Made by a program: the position numbers and the translations under genes. Under the pieces are notes generated by a model. It ran no database searches and was not told the DNA's origin. It saw only the letters and a program-made list of their open reading frames with translations. Positions 1 to 13,754 of a stretch of 64,000 nucleotides of DNA are shown here, one piece after another; position 1 is the first letter of the stretch; each line of letters opens with the position of its first letter. Origin of the DNA: an uncultured Gammaproteobacteria bacterium (GTDB taxonomy: Bacteria > Pseudomonadota > Gammaproteobacteria > Pseudomonadales > Pseudohongiellaceae). The DNA is taken from assembly GCA_913058135.1 (NCBI GenBank), contig CAJXPR010000001.1, forward strand, positions 24,113-88,112. The letters are read 5' to 3'.

Positions 1-4
1 AAGC

Positions 5-511
5 ATGAAGGATTCAATACACGATCTGCTGCCCGAGCTGTGTGACCACTTCCCTGATCAGGTGCGGGTGGCCGAGGCCATGTTCATCAATTTTGGCGGA
101 CGGGAAGCATTCGGCGGCGAGATCGTGACGGTAAAGGCCTGTGAGGATAACTCCCTGGTCAAGGAACAACTGGGCAAACCCGGTTCCGGTAAAGTACTGG
201 TCGTGGATGGTGCCGGTTCCATGCGTCGCGCCATGCTGGGTGACATGATCGCCGAGTCGGCAGTCGATAATGGCTGGGAAGGCGTCATCATCTACGGCTG
301 CATTCGTGACGTCAATGCCATCAGCCAGTTGGACCTGGGTGTGCAGGCCCTGGGTGCCCACCCGCTGAAAACGGTGCGCAAGGGCGTGGGTGAACTTAAC
401 GTGGAAGTCAGTTTCGCAGGCATCACCTTTACCCCTGGCCAGTATGTCTATGGTGATAACAACGGCCTGCTGGTGTGCGCGCAGCAGCTCGTGCTGCCGG
501 GCTTGCACTAG
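5..511 (+). CDS. rraA: RraA family protein (regulator of RNase E activity / aldolase-like)
   Basis: Translated ORF with RraA-like core ([13 protein letters not shown]..., [40 protein letters not shown]). Confidence 0.93.
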   Translation: MKDSIHDLLPELCDHFPDQVRVAEAMFINFGGREAFGGEIVTVKACEDNSLVKEQLGKPGSGKVLVVDGAGSMRRAMLGDMIAESAVDNGWEGVIIYGCIRDVNAISQLDLGVQALGAHPLKTVRKGVGELNVEVSFAGITFTPGQYVYGDNNGLLVCAQQLVLPGLH

Positions 512-528
512 ATGAAGCGGGTACTGTC

Positions 529-1389
529 ATGAAAACACCAGCACGATTGCAACCCCTGATGGACGATGGCCTGGTCGACGAGGTCGTCAGCCAGTTGATG
601 AGCGGCAAGGAAGCACAGGTCTATGTTGTGCGCTGCGGCACCCAGCTGCGCTGCGCCAAGATATACAAGGAAGCCAACAACCGCAGCTTCAAGCAGGCGG
701 CGACATACCAGGAGGGGCGCAAGGTTCGCAACAGCCGCGATGCCCGTGCCATGGGACGACGCAGCAAATATGGCCAGCGCGGCCACGAAGAGGCCTGGCT
801 GAACGCGGAAGTGGATGCCCTGCGTCGGCTGCACCAGGCCGGTGTCCGGGTACCCAAAACGCACGGCTTTGTCGATGGCGTGCTGTTGATGGATATGATC
901 ACTGATGGCGAAGGTGATGTTGCGCCACGGCTTAATGACGTGGAACTGACACACGAACAGGCACTGCTTTTTCATGCCCGGCTGATGGAGGACGTGGTGA
1001 AGATGCTGAGCGTCGGCCTGATCCACGGCGACCTGTCCGAGTTCAATGTTTTACTCGCCAGTGATGGCCCTGTCATCATTGATCTTCCGCAAGCGGTCAA
1101 CGCCGCGGGCAACAACAATGCTGCCGCCATGCTGATGCGTGATGTGGAAAACATGACCCGCTATTTTGGCCGGTTTGCGCCTGAACTGCTCAATACCTAC
1201 TACGGTCCGGAAATCTGGGATCTGTATGAACGCGGCCGCCTGCGTCCGGGCGTCACCCTGACCGGCAAGTTCGAGCGGCGCGCGGAAAATGCCAATATTG
1301 ATGAAATCCTGCAGGTCATCGAGCACGCCCGTGCCGAGGCCCAGGAAGCGGAGGAACGTCGCCTGGCCGCTGAATCGGGCGATGAGTAA
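529..1389 (+). CDS. RIO1-like serine/threonine protein kinase
   Basis: RIO kinase motifs (SGKEAQVYVV, LIHGDLSEFNVLL, VIIDLPQAV); ATG at 529 preferred over the upstream ORF start. Confidence 0.9.
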   Translation: MKTPARLQPLMDDGLVDEVVSQLMSGKEAQVYVVRCGTQLRCAKIYKEANNRSFKQAATYQEGRKVRNSRDARAMGRRSKYGQRGHEEAWLNAEVDALRRLHQAGVRVPKTHGFVDGVLLMDMITDGEGDVAPRLNDVELTHEQALLFHARLMEDVVKMLSVGLIHGDLSEFNVLLASDGPVIIDLPQAVNAAGNNNAAAMLMRDVENMTRYFGRFAPELLNTYYGPEIWDLYERGRLRPGVTLTGKFERRAENANIDEILQVIEHARAEAQEAEERRLAAESGDE

Positions 1390-2764
1390 ATCTGCGTTGA
1401 CGATGCAGGCACCGCTGCGCCGAACTGAAATATTGCGACGTGCCTGGCCGGTGATGCTGGCCAATGCTTCCGTTCCCCTCCTCGGTCTGTCTGATACTGC
1501 TGTCATTGGCAACACCGGCTCACTGGCAGCACTGGGTGCGATTGCCTTTGGCGCCATCATCTTCAGTTTTGTTTATTGGGGTTTTGGTTTTCTGCGCATG
1601 GGCACCACCGGTTTTACTGCCCAGGCAGTGGGCGCCGGTGATGAGGCAGAGGTACGCACTGTCCTGTGGCGTGCAATGCTGCTGGCAGCGGGACTGGGCC
1701 TGCTGCTGATCGCCCTGCAGCAGCCCATCAGCGCCGTGTCACTGTCACTGATGAACGGCAGCGACAGCGTTGATGCGCTGACCCGTGATTATATTGCCAT
1801 GCGCATCTGGGGCGCACCGGCCGCACTGGCGCTGTTTGCATTGATGGGGTGCCTGATTGGTCTGGGCCACAGCAAAACCCTGTTGCGGGTGCAGGTATTC
1901 CTGAACGGCCTGAATATTACCCTGGACATCTGGTTTGCCGGGTTTCTGGGCATGGGTGTCGAGGGCATCGCGCTGGGCACGGCGGTGGCGGAATGGAGCA
2001 GCGTCGGCCTCGCCCTGTTTCTGGTATTGCGCATTCTGCGTCAGCGCCACAATGACGGGGAAGCTTTTGTCCCTCTGCCACGCCTGCGTGACTGGACGCG
2101 TTTGCGCCACACGCTGAGCGTGAACAGCCGCATCATGATCCGCACGCTGTTATTGGTGTTCAGTTTCGCCTGGTTTGTCAGACAAAGCGCCCAGTTTGGT
2201 GATGATGTGCTGGCCGCCAATCATATCCTGCTACAGCTGATCTCCTTTTCCGCGTTTTTTCTGGATGCCTATGCCTACGTCACAGAAGCACTGGTGGGCG
2301 AAGCTGCCGGCGCGAAAAACGGGCGACGTTTTGATGAAGCCGTGCGCAAAAGCAGTGAGCTGGCAATAGTCAGTGCGGTCGCGCTGGCGGTGATCATTCT
2401 GGTGGGCGGCGAGTTTGCTGCGCAACTGCTGAGTACGCACGAACAGGTCTGGTATCAGGTGTCACTGGTACTGCCCTGGGCGGCACTGTATGTGTTGTTG
2501 GCGGTAGTCGCGTTTCAGCTTGATGGCGTGTTTATTGGCACGACACGTACTCGCGAGATGCGTAACGCCGCCGTGGTCGGTACCGTCATTTTTCTGCCAT
2601 TGAGTGTGTTGATGACTGACCTGGCAGCCAATCACGGCCTGTGGCTGTCGTTCGTTATTTATGTGTGTCTGCGCGCCATCTGTTTACTGTTCTACCTGCC
2701 GGCGCTGCGGCGGTCGGTGCGCGGCTCTCAGAACTCAGTCGGGGCTCCTGATCAGCTGGGGTAG
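1382..2764 (+). CDS. MATE family efflux transporter (DinF-like)
   Basis: 12-TM-like hydrophobic ORF, MATE N-terminus (RRAWPVMLANASVPLLGLSDTAVIG); start overlaps upstream stop (ATGAGTAA). Confidence 0.9.
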   Translation: MSKSALTMQAPLRRTEILRRAWPVMLANASVPLLGLSDTAVIGNTGSLAALGAIAFGAIIFSFVYWGFGFLRMGTTGFTAQAVGAGDEAEVRTVLWRAMLLAAGLGLLLIALQQPISAVSLSLMNGSDSVDALTRDYIAMRIWGAPAALALFALMGCLIGLGHSKTLLRVQVFLNGLNITLDIWFAGFLGMGVEGIALGTAVAEWSSVGLALFLVLRILRQRHNDGEAFVPLPRLRDWTRLRHTLSVNSRIMIRTLLLVFSFAWFVRQSAQFGDDVLAANHILLQLISFSAFFLDAYAYVTEALVGEAAGAKNGRRFDEAVRKSSELAIVSAVALAVIILVGGEFAAQLLSTHEQVWYQVSLVLPWAALYVLLAVVAFQLDGVFIGTTRTREMRNAAVVGTVIFLPLSVLMTDLAANHGLWLSFVIYVCLRAICLLFYLPALRRSVRGSQNSVGAPDQLG

Positions 2765-3709
2765 CCAGCGCAGATAGATAATCATGCCGAACAGTTCGAC
2801 CAGAGACTGCAACACGATAACCACGACCGCCAGATGCCAGGCCTCTGGCAAGGACAGTGCCAGTGGCAGCATGACAAAGGAGTTGCGCGTGCCAAAGCTG
2901 AAGGTTAGTGTAAGGCCGACCGGCGCACCGAAACCGAAAAACCTGCTCAGCCCCGTTCCGATGACCGCAGCAGAAATCAGGTAAAAAATGAAAACCAGCA
3001 GTACCGGCCAGAAGAAGTTGCCAATATCTGACACCAGTCTGACCTGGGAGCCAGCGATCAGGAATACGACCACAGTAAGTAGCGGCACCGGCAACCAACC
3101 CAGCACACCAATCAACGCGCTCGCTTTCGCATGCCCATCCGATAACCATTGTGTCAACGCCGCCAGTATCAGCGGCAGCACTATCAGTCCAAAGAAAGCT
3201 GGCAGCAGGTAACTGCCGACTGCCAGTTGAACCGCCAGGTCACCCATAAAAAGCCAGAGGTAGACGGGCAACAGGATTAGCTGTGCGATCAGCAGGATTG
3301 GCGCGGCGGCAACGGCCCTGGCGTTGTCACCGCCGCCGAGGTGAGTAAAACTTATAAACCAGTCGGTACAGGGCACCAGCAGTACCAGTAGCACGCCGAG
3401 GCGGATGGCAGGGTCGTCCGGCAATAGCAGCAGCAATGCGCCGATCACCAGGGGAATCAGAACAAAGTTTCCGGCCAGCAAGGCGCTCAGAAAGCTCCGA
3501 TCGCCTAACGCAGAAGACACGTGTGTCAACGGCACCTGCGTAAAGGTTGTGTAAAGCAGAACTCCCAATACCGGCCACAGCAGTAACTCCCAGCTTTGGG
3601 TCTTCTCTGGCGACATCCAGCCAACGGCCATGCCGACGACAATGGCAATCAGATAGAACCAGACCTGATGTCGTTCAAGAGATTTAGCCGTGTCCATAAA
3701 CCACATCAT
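2735..3709 (-). CDS. ACR3-like arsenical resistance / bile acid:sodium symporter superfamily permease
   Basis: Hydrophobic ORF with BASS/ACR3 signature (LLVLLVPCTDWFISFTHLGGGD). Confidence 0.8.
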   Translation of the reverse strand: MMWFMDTAKSLERHQVWFYLIAIVVGMAVGWMSPEKTQSWELLLWPVLGVLLYTTFTQVPLTHVSSALGDRSFLSALLAGNFVLIPLVIGALLLLLPDDPAIRLGVLLVLLVPCTDWFISFTHLGGGDNARAVAAAPILLIAQLILLPVYLWLFMGDLAVQLAVGSYLLPAFFGLIVLPLILAALTQWLSDGHAKASALIGVLGWLPVPLLTVVVFLIAGSQVRLVSDIGNFFWPVLLVFIFYLISAAVIGTGLSRFFGFGAPVGLTLTFSFGTRNSFVMLPLALSLPEAWHLAVVVIVLQSLVELFGMIIYLRWLPQLIRSPD

Positions 3710-3710
3710 G

Positions 3711-4037
3711 CCGATGGCTGTAGTCCGGGTGTGCGAATCTCAACGCCGAATGCAGTATGTTCAATCCTGCCTCCAGAATCATCATTTTCCGATGGTTAGT
3801 TTGCTCAAAATGATCCCGGGCCTTGGCATCGACGAGTGCACGGGCGTAAAGCGAAGCTTAGTGCTCGCCCATTTGCCAATAGTGTACATGATGAACGTCA
3901 ACGACACATTCAATCCGGATTAACGCCGCTGCCGCCCTGTCCAAAAAGTTGTGCAAGGCATCGGCGATAAGTGCCAGGCTAGCCGCACGATGCCGACCTC
4001 GACTTGGGCAAGGGTCACAATAGCATTAGCCCAGATG
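3711..4037 (-). pseudogene. Degraded CDF (CzcD-like) transporter remnant with a large internal deletion
   Basis: By-eye nucleotide alignment to the intact CDF gene at 6701-7609: 3735-3920 matches its 3' end and 3930-4037 matches its TM1-2 region (e.g. aaaagttgtgcaaggcatcggcgataagtgccaggct vs aaaagttatgcaaggcatcggcaataagcgccaggct). Confidence 0.85.
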
Positions 4038-4038
4038 C

Positions 4039-5994
4039 CTAGAACAACACTTTAATCCCTCCGTTTACAATAAAACCATCAAGCGGGGCGTAAATATCCC
4101 TGAACTGAGGATTCGATAGGCTGCCGGTGTAGATAGTATCGAACCGTGTTTGACGGGTATCACCAAAGTTTTCGAAATTAAGGAATAGCTTTACGTTTTC
4201 CGCCAAAGTCTTCTCTGTCATCACACCTGTGACCCAATAGCTTTTACCTCTAGCACCGTCGCTCAGACGCTGCGGTCCATAGTAATAAGCTTCAAGTCCT
4301 ATCCTGAAATCATCTTCGCGCTCATAGATTAGAACATTGTTGAGCCGGTGTTCTGACACCAGCGGCGCTCTGGATACCGTACCCGCATAGTGCTCGCGCA
4401 CATTCGCATGCGTATAACCCAGAAACAGCTTGAAGTCGCCGTATGTGGCTGTAGCAGTGATCTCTACGCCCCGTGTATCGACATATCCACCGGGTTGCGT
4501 AAATTCAAGGTTATCTCCCTGCTCCTGCAACTCCAGTGGATCGTCCACGCGTGTGTAAAACAGCAGCGAATTTAGCGTAATAAGGTTACCGTTACTCTGG
4601 GGTATCCGATAGGTCACATCCATGTTGACACCTTTGGACTGCTCCTCATTCATTGAGCTGCGGTCCAACGGTAATACATTGCGGAACTGCACACTCTCTG
4701 CTTCTTCAATGAATAATGAAGGCAAACGATAGCCCAGACCACCACCAGCGCGAACAGTGATGTCAGTCGTCGGCTCGTACAAAAACGCGACACGCGGCAG
4801 AGTAATGGTACCGTGATCATCGTTGTGGTCTACACGAACGCCTGCTTCAATACTGACGGTGTCGGTCAGCGGTCGGGAGTTTTGAATGAATGCACCCAGC
4901 GTATACTGAGAGAAATCCTGATTAAAGCCCGGTACGGCGTCCTGTTGTTCAAATTCTTCAGTGATCAGGCTCAAGCCCGTTATCCATTCGGCAGCACCCT
5001 TCGGCAGCGCGTAGTGCAGCTCGCTGAAGCTTGATTTTTGTACCCCCGCAAATCCAAAGTCGGCCATTTCAAGCTCTCGATCAAAGTGTCCCAGACTGTT
5101 TCGGAAATTTAAAGTCCCCTCTCCCAGCGGCCGACTATATTCGAGCTGACTTGACAACCGCTTGGTACGATTGTCTTCGTAATAGGGCTCGGCGACCGGC
5201 CTGTCTTTGATGTAATCCATATTGCCGCCGAGGCGATCTTCCACAACGGCGGTAATGCCGATGCTCAGCTCGCTTGAATCATCCAGATAGAAAAATGCGC
5301 GCGGATTCAGCGTCCATCGCTCAAATTGAGGAATAGCTGACAAGCCGACATCCGACGGATCATAGGCAGTGTTTTCGTTCCATGAAGCGAAAAGTGTGGT
5401 ACCTACCTTGTCGCTGCGCGAAGCGTGAAAAGCACTGGCATCGAGTCCTCCCGCCGAAGTTCGATTTAGTAACATGCTGGTCTCAGGCTCGTAATCTGGC
5501 ACTTTGGTGATCAGATTCACTAAACCCGCTATTGCGCCGCCTCCATACAAGGTAGAAGACGAGCCCTTGATGACCTCAACTGCCTGCAGATCCAGAGGCG
5601 CGATCTGGAGCAACCCAAGTCCACCGGCAAAACCTGAATACAATGGCAAGCCATCGCGCAACATTTGTGTGTAGCGGCCGTCCAGCCCCTGGATACGGAT
5701 ACTCGAGTTAAATGTGGTCGCCGAAGTCTGTTGAACCTGAATGCCGGTGCTTTCATTCAACAACATCCTGATGTCACCAGGTTTCATGTTCACCTTTTCA
5801 CCAAGCTCTTCACCCGAGATTAATTCCACTCGTGTTGGCAAATCTTCCAATGAACGACGGCTTCTGGTAGAGGTCACCAGGATTTCTTCGACCGCCTCTT
5901 CCTGGGTATCATCATCAGATTGGCCATAAGCATCAGGTTGAACGATACAGAATACTAATACTCCACACACTAACGGGGACCAAAAAGACTGCAT
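4039..5994 (-). CDS. TonB-dependent outer-membrane receptor
   Basis: TonB box/plug-like N-terminus (EEILVTSTRSRRSLEDLPTRVELISGEEL), barrel and C-terminal aromatic residue (KVLF); signal peptide at MQSFWSPLVCGVLVF. Confidence 0.9.
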   Translation of the reverse strand: MQSFWSPLVCGVLVFCIVQPDAYGQSDDDTQEEAVEEILVTSTRSRRSLEDLPTRVELISGEELGEKVNMKPGDIRMLLNESTGIQVQQTSATTFNSSIRIQGLDGRYTQMLRDGLPLYSGFAGGLGLLQIAPLDLQAVEVIKGSSSTLYGGGAIAGLVNLITKVPDYEPETSMLLNRTSAGGLDASAFHASRSDKVGTTLFASWNENTAYDPSDVGLSAIPQFERWTLNPRAFFYLDDSSELSIGITAVVEDRLGGNMDYIKDRPVAEPYYEDNRTKRLSSQLEYSRPLGEGTLNFRNSLGHFDRELEMADFGFAGVQKSSFSELHYALPKGAAEWITGLSLITEEFEQQDAVPGFNQDFSQYTLGAFIQNSRPLTDTVSIEAGVRVDHNDDHGTITLPRVAFLYEPTTDITVRAGGGLGYRLPSLFIEEAESVQFRNVLPLDRSSMNEEQSKGVNMDVTYRIPQSNGNLITLNSLLFYTRVDDPLELQEQGDNLEFTQPGGYVDTRGVEITATATYGDFKLFLGYTHANVREHYAGTVSRAPLVSEHRLNNVLIYEREDDFRIGLEAYYYGPQRLSDGARGKSYWVTGVMTEKTLAENVKLFLNFENFGDTRQTRFDTIYTGSLSNPQFRDIYAPLDGFIVNGGIKVLF

Positions 5995-6157
5995 GATAAG
6001 AGCTCCTTTATAAACTGCAATTTTGGCTGACATCTGAATCAATGACGGAAGTGTCAGCTTTGTAGAACGCCGCTTTGGTGGTAACCGCAACAGAGTGATA
6101 CTCGCGCTTTGCCTATGGATATTAACTATATTCACTCTTGAACTGACAAGAGCCGAC

Positions 6158-6188
6158 ATTTAAAACCCTGTAGCTACTCCAGGGTCAA
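6158..6188 (-). promoter_or_regulatory. MerR-type promoter/operator driving the TonB receptor
   Basis: Minus strand TTGACC-N19-TTAAAT with dyad ACCCTG-N9-CAGGGT inside the spacer, immediately divergent from a merR gene. Confidence 0.8.
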
Positions 6189-6216
6189 TAGGGTATTATC
6201 TGGAAAAATTATAGAG

Positions 6217-6603
6217 GTGAGCATGCGGATAGGACAGCTAAGCCAAGCAACTGGCATAGGGATTGAAACCATTCGCTACTATGAGAAAGTTGGGTTGCTG
6301 CCCGACCCTGCACGATTGCCGAATGGTTATCGCGATTATGGCCCTGGGCACCTGGACAGATTGGCATTCATTCGCCAATGCCGGTCTCTGGATATATCAA
6401 TCGCTGATATAGCGCGTTTGCTCGATTTTCGACATGGTAGTCCAACAGATTGCGATGCGATCAATCAGCTGGTCGATGAACATCTGGCTCAGATTCGTGT
6501 TCAAATTGTCAGCATGCGTGCGCTAGAGAGCCAGCTCATTGAGTTGCGTAAACGCTGTTCAAAAGGAAGAGAACGCCTGATTGCGGTATTCTCAATGAAT
6601 TGA
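6217..6603 (+). CDS. MerR family transcriptional regulator (CadR/PbrR-like)
   Basis: MRIGQLSQATGIGIETIRYYEKVGLLP... HTH_MerR; start may be ATG at 6223. Confidence 0.92.
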   Translation: MSMRIGQLSQATGIGIETIRYYEKVGLLPDPARLPNGYRDYGPGHLDRLAFIRQCRSLDISIADIARLLDFRHGSPTDCDAINQLVDEHLAQIRVQIVSMRALESQLIELRKRCSKGRERLIAVFSMN

Positions 6604-6700
6604 CAACCTCAGCCCGTGGCAAAATGGCAATCAAACGGTTCCCTTCACATTGACTAGCAACTGATCAACCTCACAGCCAATCACAGTCTATGGTGTCATT

Positions 6701-7609
6701 CTATCCGTGCCCATATACCTTGGTATCCTGGTGACAGTGATCAGGGTGTTCAAACTCCAGCGTGGAATGTCGTATGTTGAATTCCGCCTCCAGCGCCATT
6801 TTTAGGCGATGTTTGGTCTGCTCAAACTGATCCCAGGCGCCGGCATCAATCACTACATGAGCGTCCAGCGAGGCTTCATGCTCACCCATTTGCCAGCAAT
6901 GCACATGATGAACATCAACTACACCTTCGATCCTGGTGAGTACCAGAATGACAGCGTCCGTATCAATATTCAAAGGGCTCCCCAGCATCAATGTTCTGAT
7001 ACTCCCACCGATTTCTGTCAGGCCAAGATAAAGAATATAGCTTGCGATGACGATGGTGATGACAGGGTCAACCCAGCGCAGGTCGTAGAGCAGGATGAAA
7101 ACTCCGCCAATGATCACGGCGACTGATGCGAGCGCATCGGACAGATTATGCAGAAACAGCGCACGGATGTTGACGCTGTCTTTCTGCATTGAATAGGTGA
7201 GTAAGGCCGTCAGCGCATCCACGGCCAGAGCAATACCGCCCAGCCAGATGACCCACCAACCTTTGACTTCCGGGGGATCCAGTATCCGCATGCCACCTTC
7301 GTATATCAGATACATCCCGATGATAATCAAGGTGGTGTAGTTTATCAGGGCTGCAACTACCTCAATTCGCCCATAACCAAAGGTCATCCTGGCGTCCGCC
7401 GGACGACGCGAAATTTTCCGGGCGGCAAACGCAATGACCAGAGCTGCCATGTCCGAAAAGTTATGCAAGGCATCGGCAATAAGCGCCAGGCTGCCGGCAA
7501 AAATACCGCCCCCGATTTGCGCAAACGTCAGAATAGCATTGGCCCAGATGGCGATGGCAACGCGCTTATCCTTCGATTCCGGGGACATATGGTTGTGTTC
7601 GTGACTCAT
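6701..7609 (-). CDS. CDF family cation efflux transporter (CzcD/DmeF-like)
   Basis: HxxxD motifs in both metal-site helices (ADALHNFSD, LFLHNLSD), His-rich N-terminus, cytoplasmic C-terminal domain. Confidence 0.93.
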   Translation of the reverse strand: MSHEHNHMSPESKDKRVAIAIWANAILTFAQIGGGIFAGSLALIADALHNFSDMAALVIAFAARKISRRPADARMTFGYGRIEVVAALINYTTLIIIGMYLIYEGGMRILDPPEVKGWWVIWLGGIALAVDALTALLTYSMQKDSVNIRALFLHNLSDALASVAVIIGGVFILLYDLRWVDPVITIVIASYILYLGLTEIGGSIRTLMLGSPLNIDTDAVILVLTRIEGVVDVHHVHCWQMGEHEASLDAHVVIDAGAWDQFEQTKHRLKMALEAEFNIRHSTLEFEHPDHCHQDTKVYGHG

Positions 7610-7672
7610 TGGATCACCCTCGTCCTGGTCGCTGGAAAATTGCCCCCGGCAAGGTCGCCAGGGGCAAAACAA

Positions 7673-11811
<4,139 letters not shown>

Positions 11812-11820
11812 TGTCCTTTT

Positions 11821-13116
11821 TCAGCGATCAGCCAGCGGCTGGGCTGTCAGTTGTTCGATAAAGGCCTGGTTCAGCAGTGCTGTTGCTGCGGTGTCGACCA
11901 GAGCACGCTGTGCGGCGAGTAATTCACGTTGTGCGGCCATCCATTCCACATAGCTGTAGCGCCCGCTTTCATAAGCTTGGCGGGTTTGAGTTAGTGCCTC
12001 GCTCAGATCAGGTAGCATCTCGTTGCGGATCCGCTCTACGGCGGCTATGCTTTGCTGCCTTAGTTGATAGGCATCAAACAGATATGAATGCAGGTTCAGC
12101 AGCGTGGTCTCGCGTCTAAACCTGACTTCGTCGCGGGCCGCTCGTGCCGCGCGAACTTCGCCACGGTTACGTTGGACTGGGAACAGTGGCACGGAAAATC
12201 CAGCTGTAAATGCGAAGTCATCCGTATCTTCCCTGCGTCGGACACCCACTTGCCAGCCGATGTCGCTTTCAGACTGGCTACGAGCCAATTGAATCTCTGC
12301 TTCGCGCACTCGCTGTTCACTGGCATAGACCTGAATGGCAGGGCTGTCGCTGACGCGCTCAAACAGGGACTCAAAACTGTCAGAGGACCCGAATTGAAAC
12401 AAATCACCCTGCAACTGACCGAACTCTACCGAGGTGTCCCCCCACAACAGAGCCAATGCCATCTTTCGGCTAACCAGCTCCGATTGCAGGCGTGACTGTT
12501 CAATCTGGCTCTGCGTCAGCGCAGCCTTGGCCCGCAATACCTCAGCCTGGGATGTAGCGCCTTGATTGGCGCGCCGGGTAACGATATCAAGTGTCGACTG
12601 AGTCAGTGAAACTGCATCAGCAGCAAGCTGAAGCTTCTCCTGCAATGCCAGGGTAGCAACAAAGCGTTGAGTGACTTGCCCCAGCAGATCAAGGGTTTCC
12701 ACCCGACGCTCCGCCTCTACAAGCTCTAGCCGCGAATCGACTGCACTGACTCGTGCCTGCCGCTGCCCGCCAAGTTCGAGGGTTGACGACAGTGTCAAGG
12801 TAAGCTCCGCGCCCACCAGGCCGCGCGCATCGGCGGTACCAAGAAAGTTCTCGACCTCAGCACCGACTTCCAGTGCCGGGTTCAGGTTGGCCGTGATTCG
12901 GCGTCCCTGAAGCCCATCAAGACGCAGGTCAAAGACCTGTAACCGCGGGTTTTGCGCCATGGCGCGGGACATGGCATCGCTCAGGGTGAGCATGCTATCT
13001 GCCGCCTGGACGGCGGTGACATTGAGCGGATATACAATAGCCGCCCACAACAATAGGTAAAAAATGCGATACGGCAATGCGCATCTCCCCGCATACACGG
13101 ACAATATGGAAGGCAT
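11821..13116 (-). CDS. czcC: RND efflux outer-membrane factor, CzcC/TolC-like
   Basis: OEP family heptad-rich sequence, LTLSDAMSRAMAQNPRLQ; operon position. Confidence 0.9.
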   Translation of the reverse strand: MPSILSVYAGRCALPYRIFYLLLWAAIVYPLNVTAVQAADSMLTLSDAMSRAMAQNPRLQVFDLRLDGLQGRRITANLNPALEVGAEVENFLGTADARGLVGAELTLTLSSTLELGGQRQARVSAVDSRLELVEAERRVETLDLLGQVTQRFVATLALQEKLQLAADAVSLTQSTLDIVTRRANQGATSQAEVLRAKAALTQSQIEQSRLQSELVSRKMALALLWGDTSVEFGQLQGDLFQFGSSDSFESLFERVSDSPAIQVYASEQRVREAEIQLARSQSESDIGWQVGVRRREDTDDFAFTAGFSVPLFPVQRNRGEVRAARAARDEVRFRRETTLLNLHSYLFDAYQLRQQSIAAVERIRNEMLPDLSEALTQTRQAYESGRYSYVEWMAAQRELLAAQRALVDTAATALLNQAFIEQLTAQPLADR

Positions 13117-13179
13117 GAGAATGCTCCTACGAAAGTCTGAAAAACAGCTATTCCCTGATCAGGGAAGATATAAGCAGTG

Positions 13180-13524
13180 TCAGGCGATCGGAGGGCGCAG
13201 CAGTGGGGGGTGGATGCCTTTCAGCAAGCTGGCTCGATAAACCAGTACAACTGAAGTTTCGGCAGTAGCGGGAAGAGATGTCTGTGGTATCACCAAACCC
13301 ATATGAAAACAGTTATGGTTGTGATGACAATCAGCGCCGGAGTGATGAGACTCATTTTGAAAGGGATTGCTTTTATGCACTTCTCTTTCGATATCAGCCG
13401 ACGCCAATGAATGCTCATGGTGAGGCGCTGACGCGTGATGAAGCTGTTCTTCATAGGCAATAGAGGCCACTGACTGCAAAGCAATCATTAGCGTTATTGC
13501 GATAATGAAACAGCGTTTAATCAT
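13180..13524 (-). CDS. Small exported His-rich protein at head of czc operon (CzcI-like)
   Basis: Signal peptide, His-rich (HHASAPHHEHS, HHSGADCHHNHNCFH), directly upstream of czcCBA. Confidence 0.65.
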   Translation of the reverse strand: MIKRCFIIAITLMIALQSVASIAYEEQLHHASAPHHEHSLASADIEREVHKSNPFQNESHHSGADCHHNHNCFHMGLVIPQTSLPATAETSVVLVYRASLLKGIHPPLLRPPIA

Positions 13525-13754
13525 AAACTCCGCCTAAACACATTGGCGAGTCTAACAGAACCACAATACTAATGAAAGGTCTTCACATTTTACAAGACTC
13601 CGGCAGTCAGGGTTTGACCCAGCCTTGAGCGCGGTGATGAGGTCGTCGACGCGACATTCCTGTTGATAATGAATCTCGTACCCTAAAACTTGAACTTTTC
13701 GTCGTTAAAACACATAGTATAAAAATTAAGGACAATCTAACAGAGAGTCGAACA

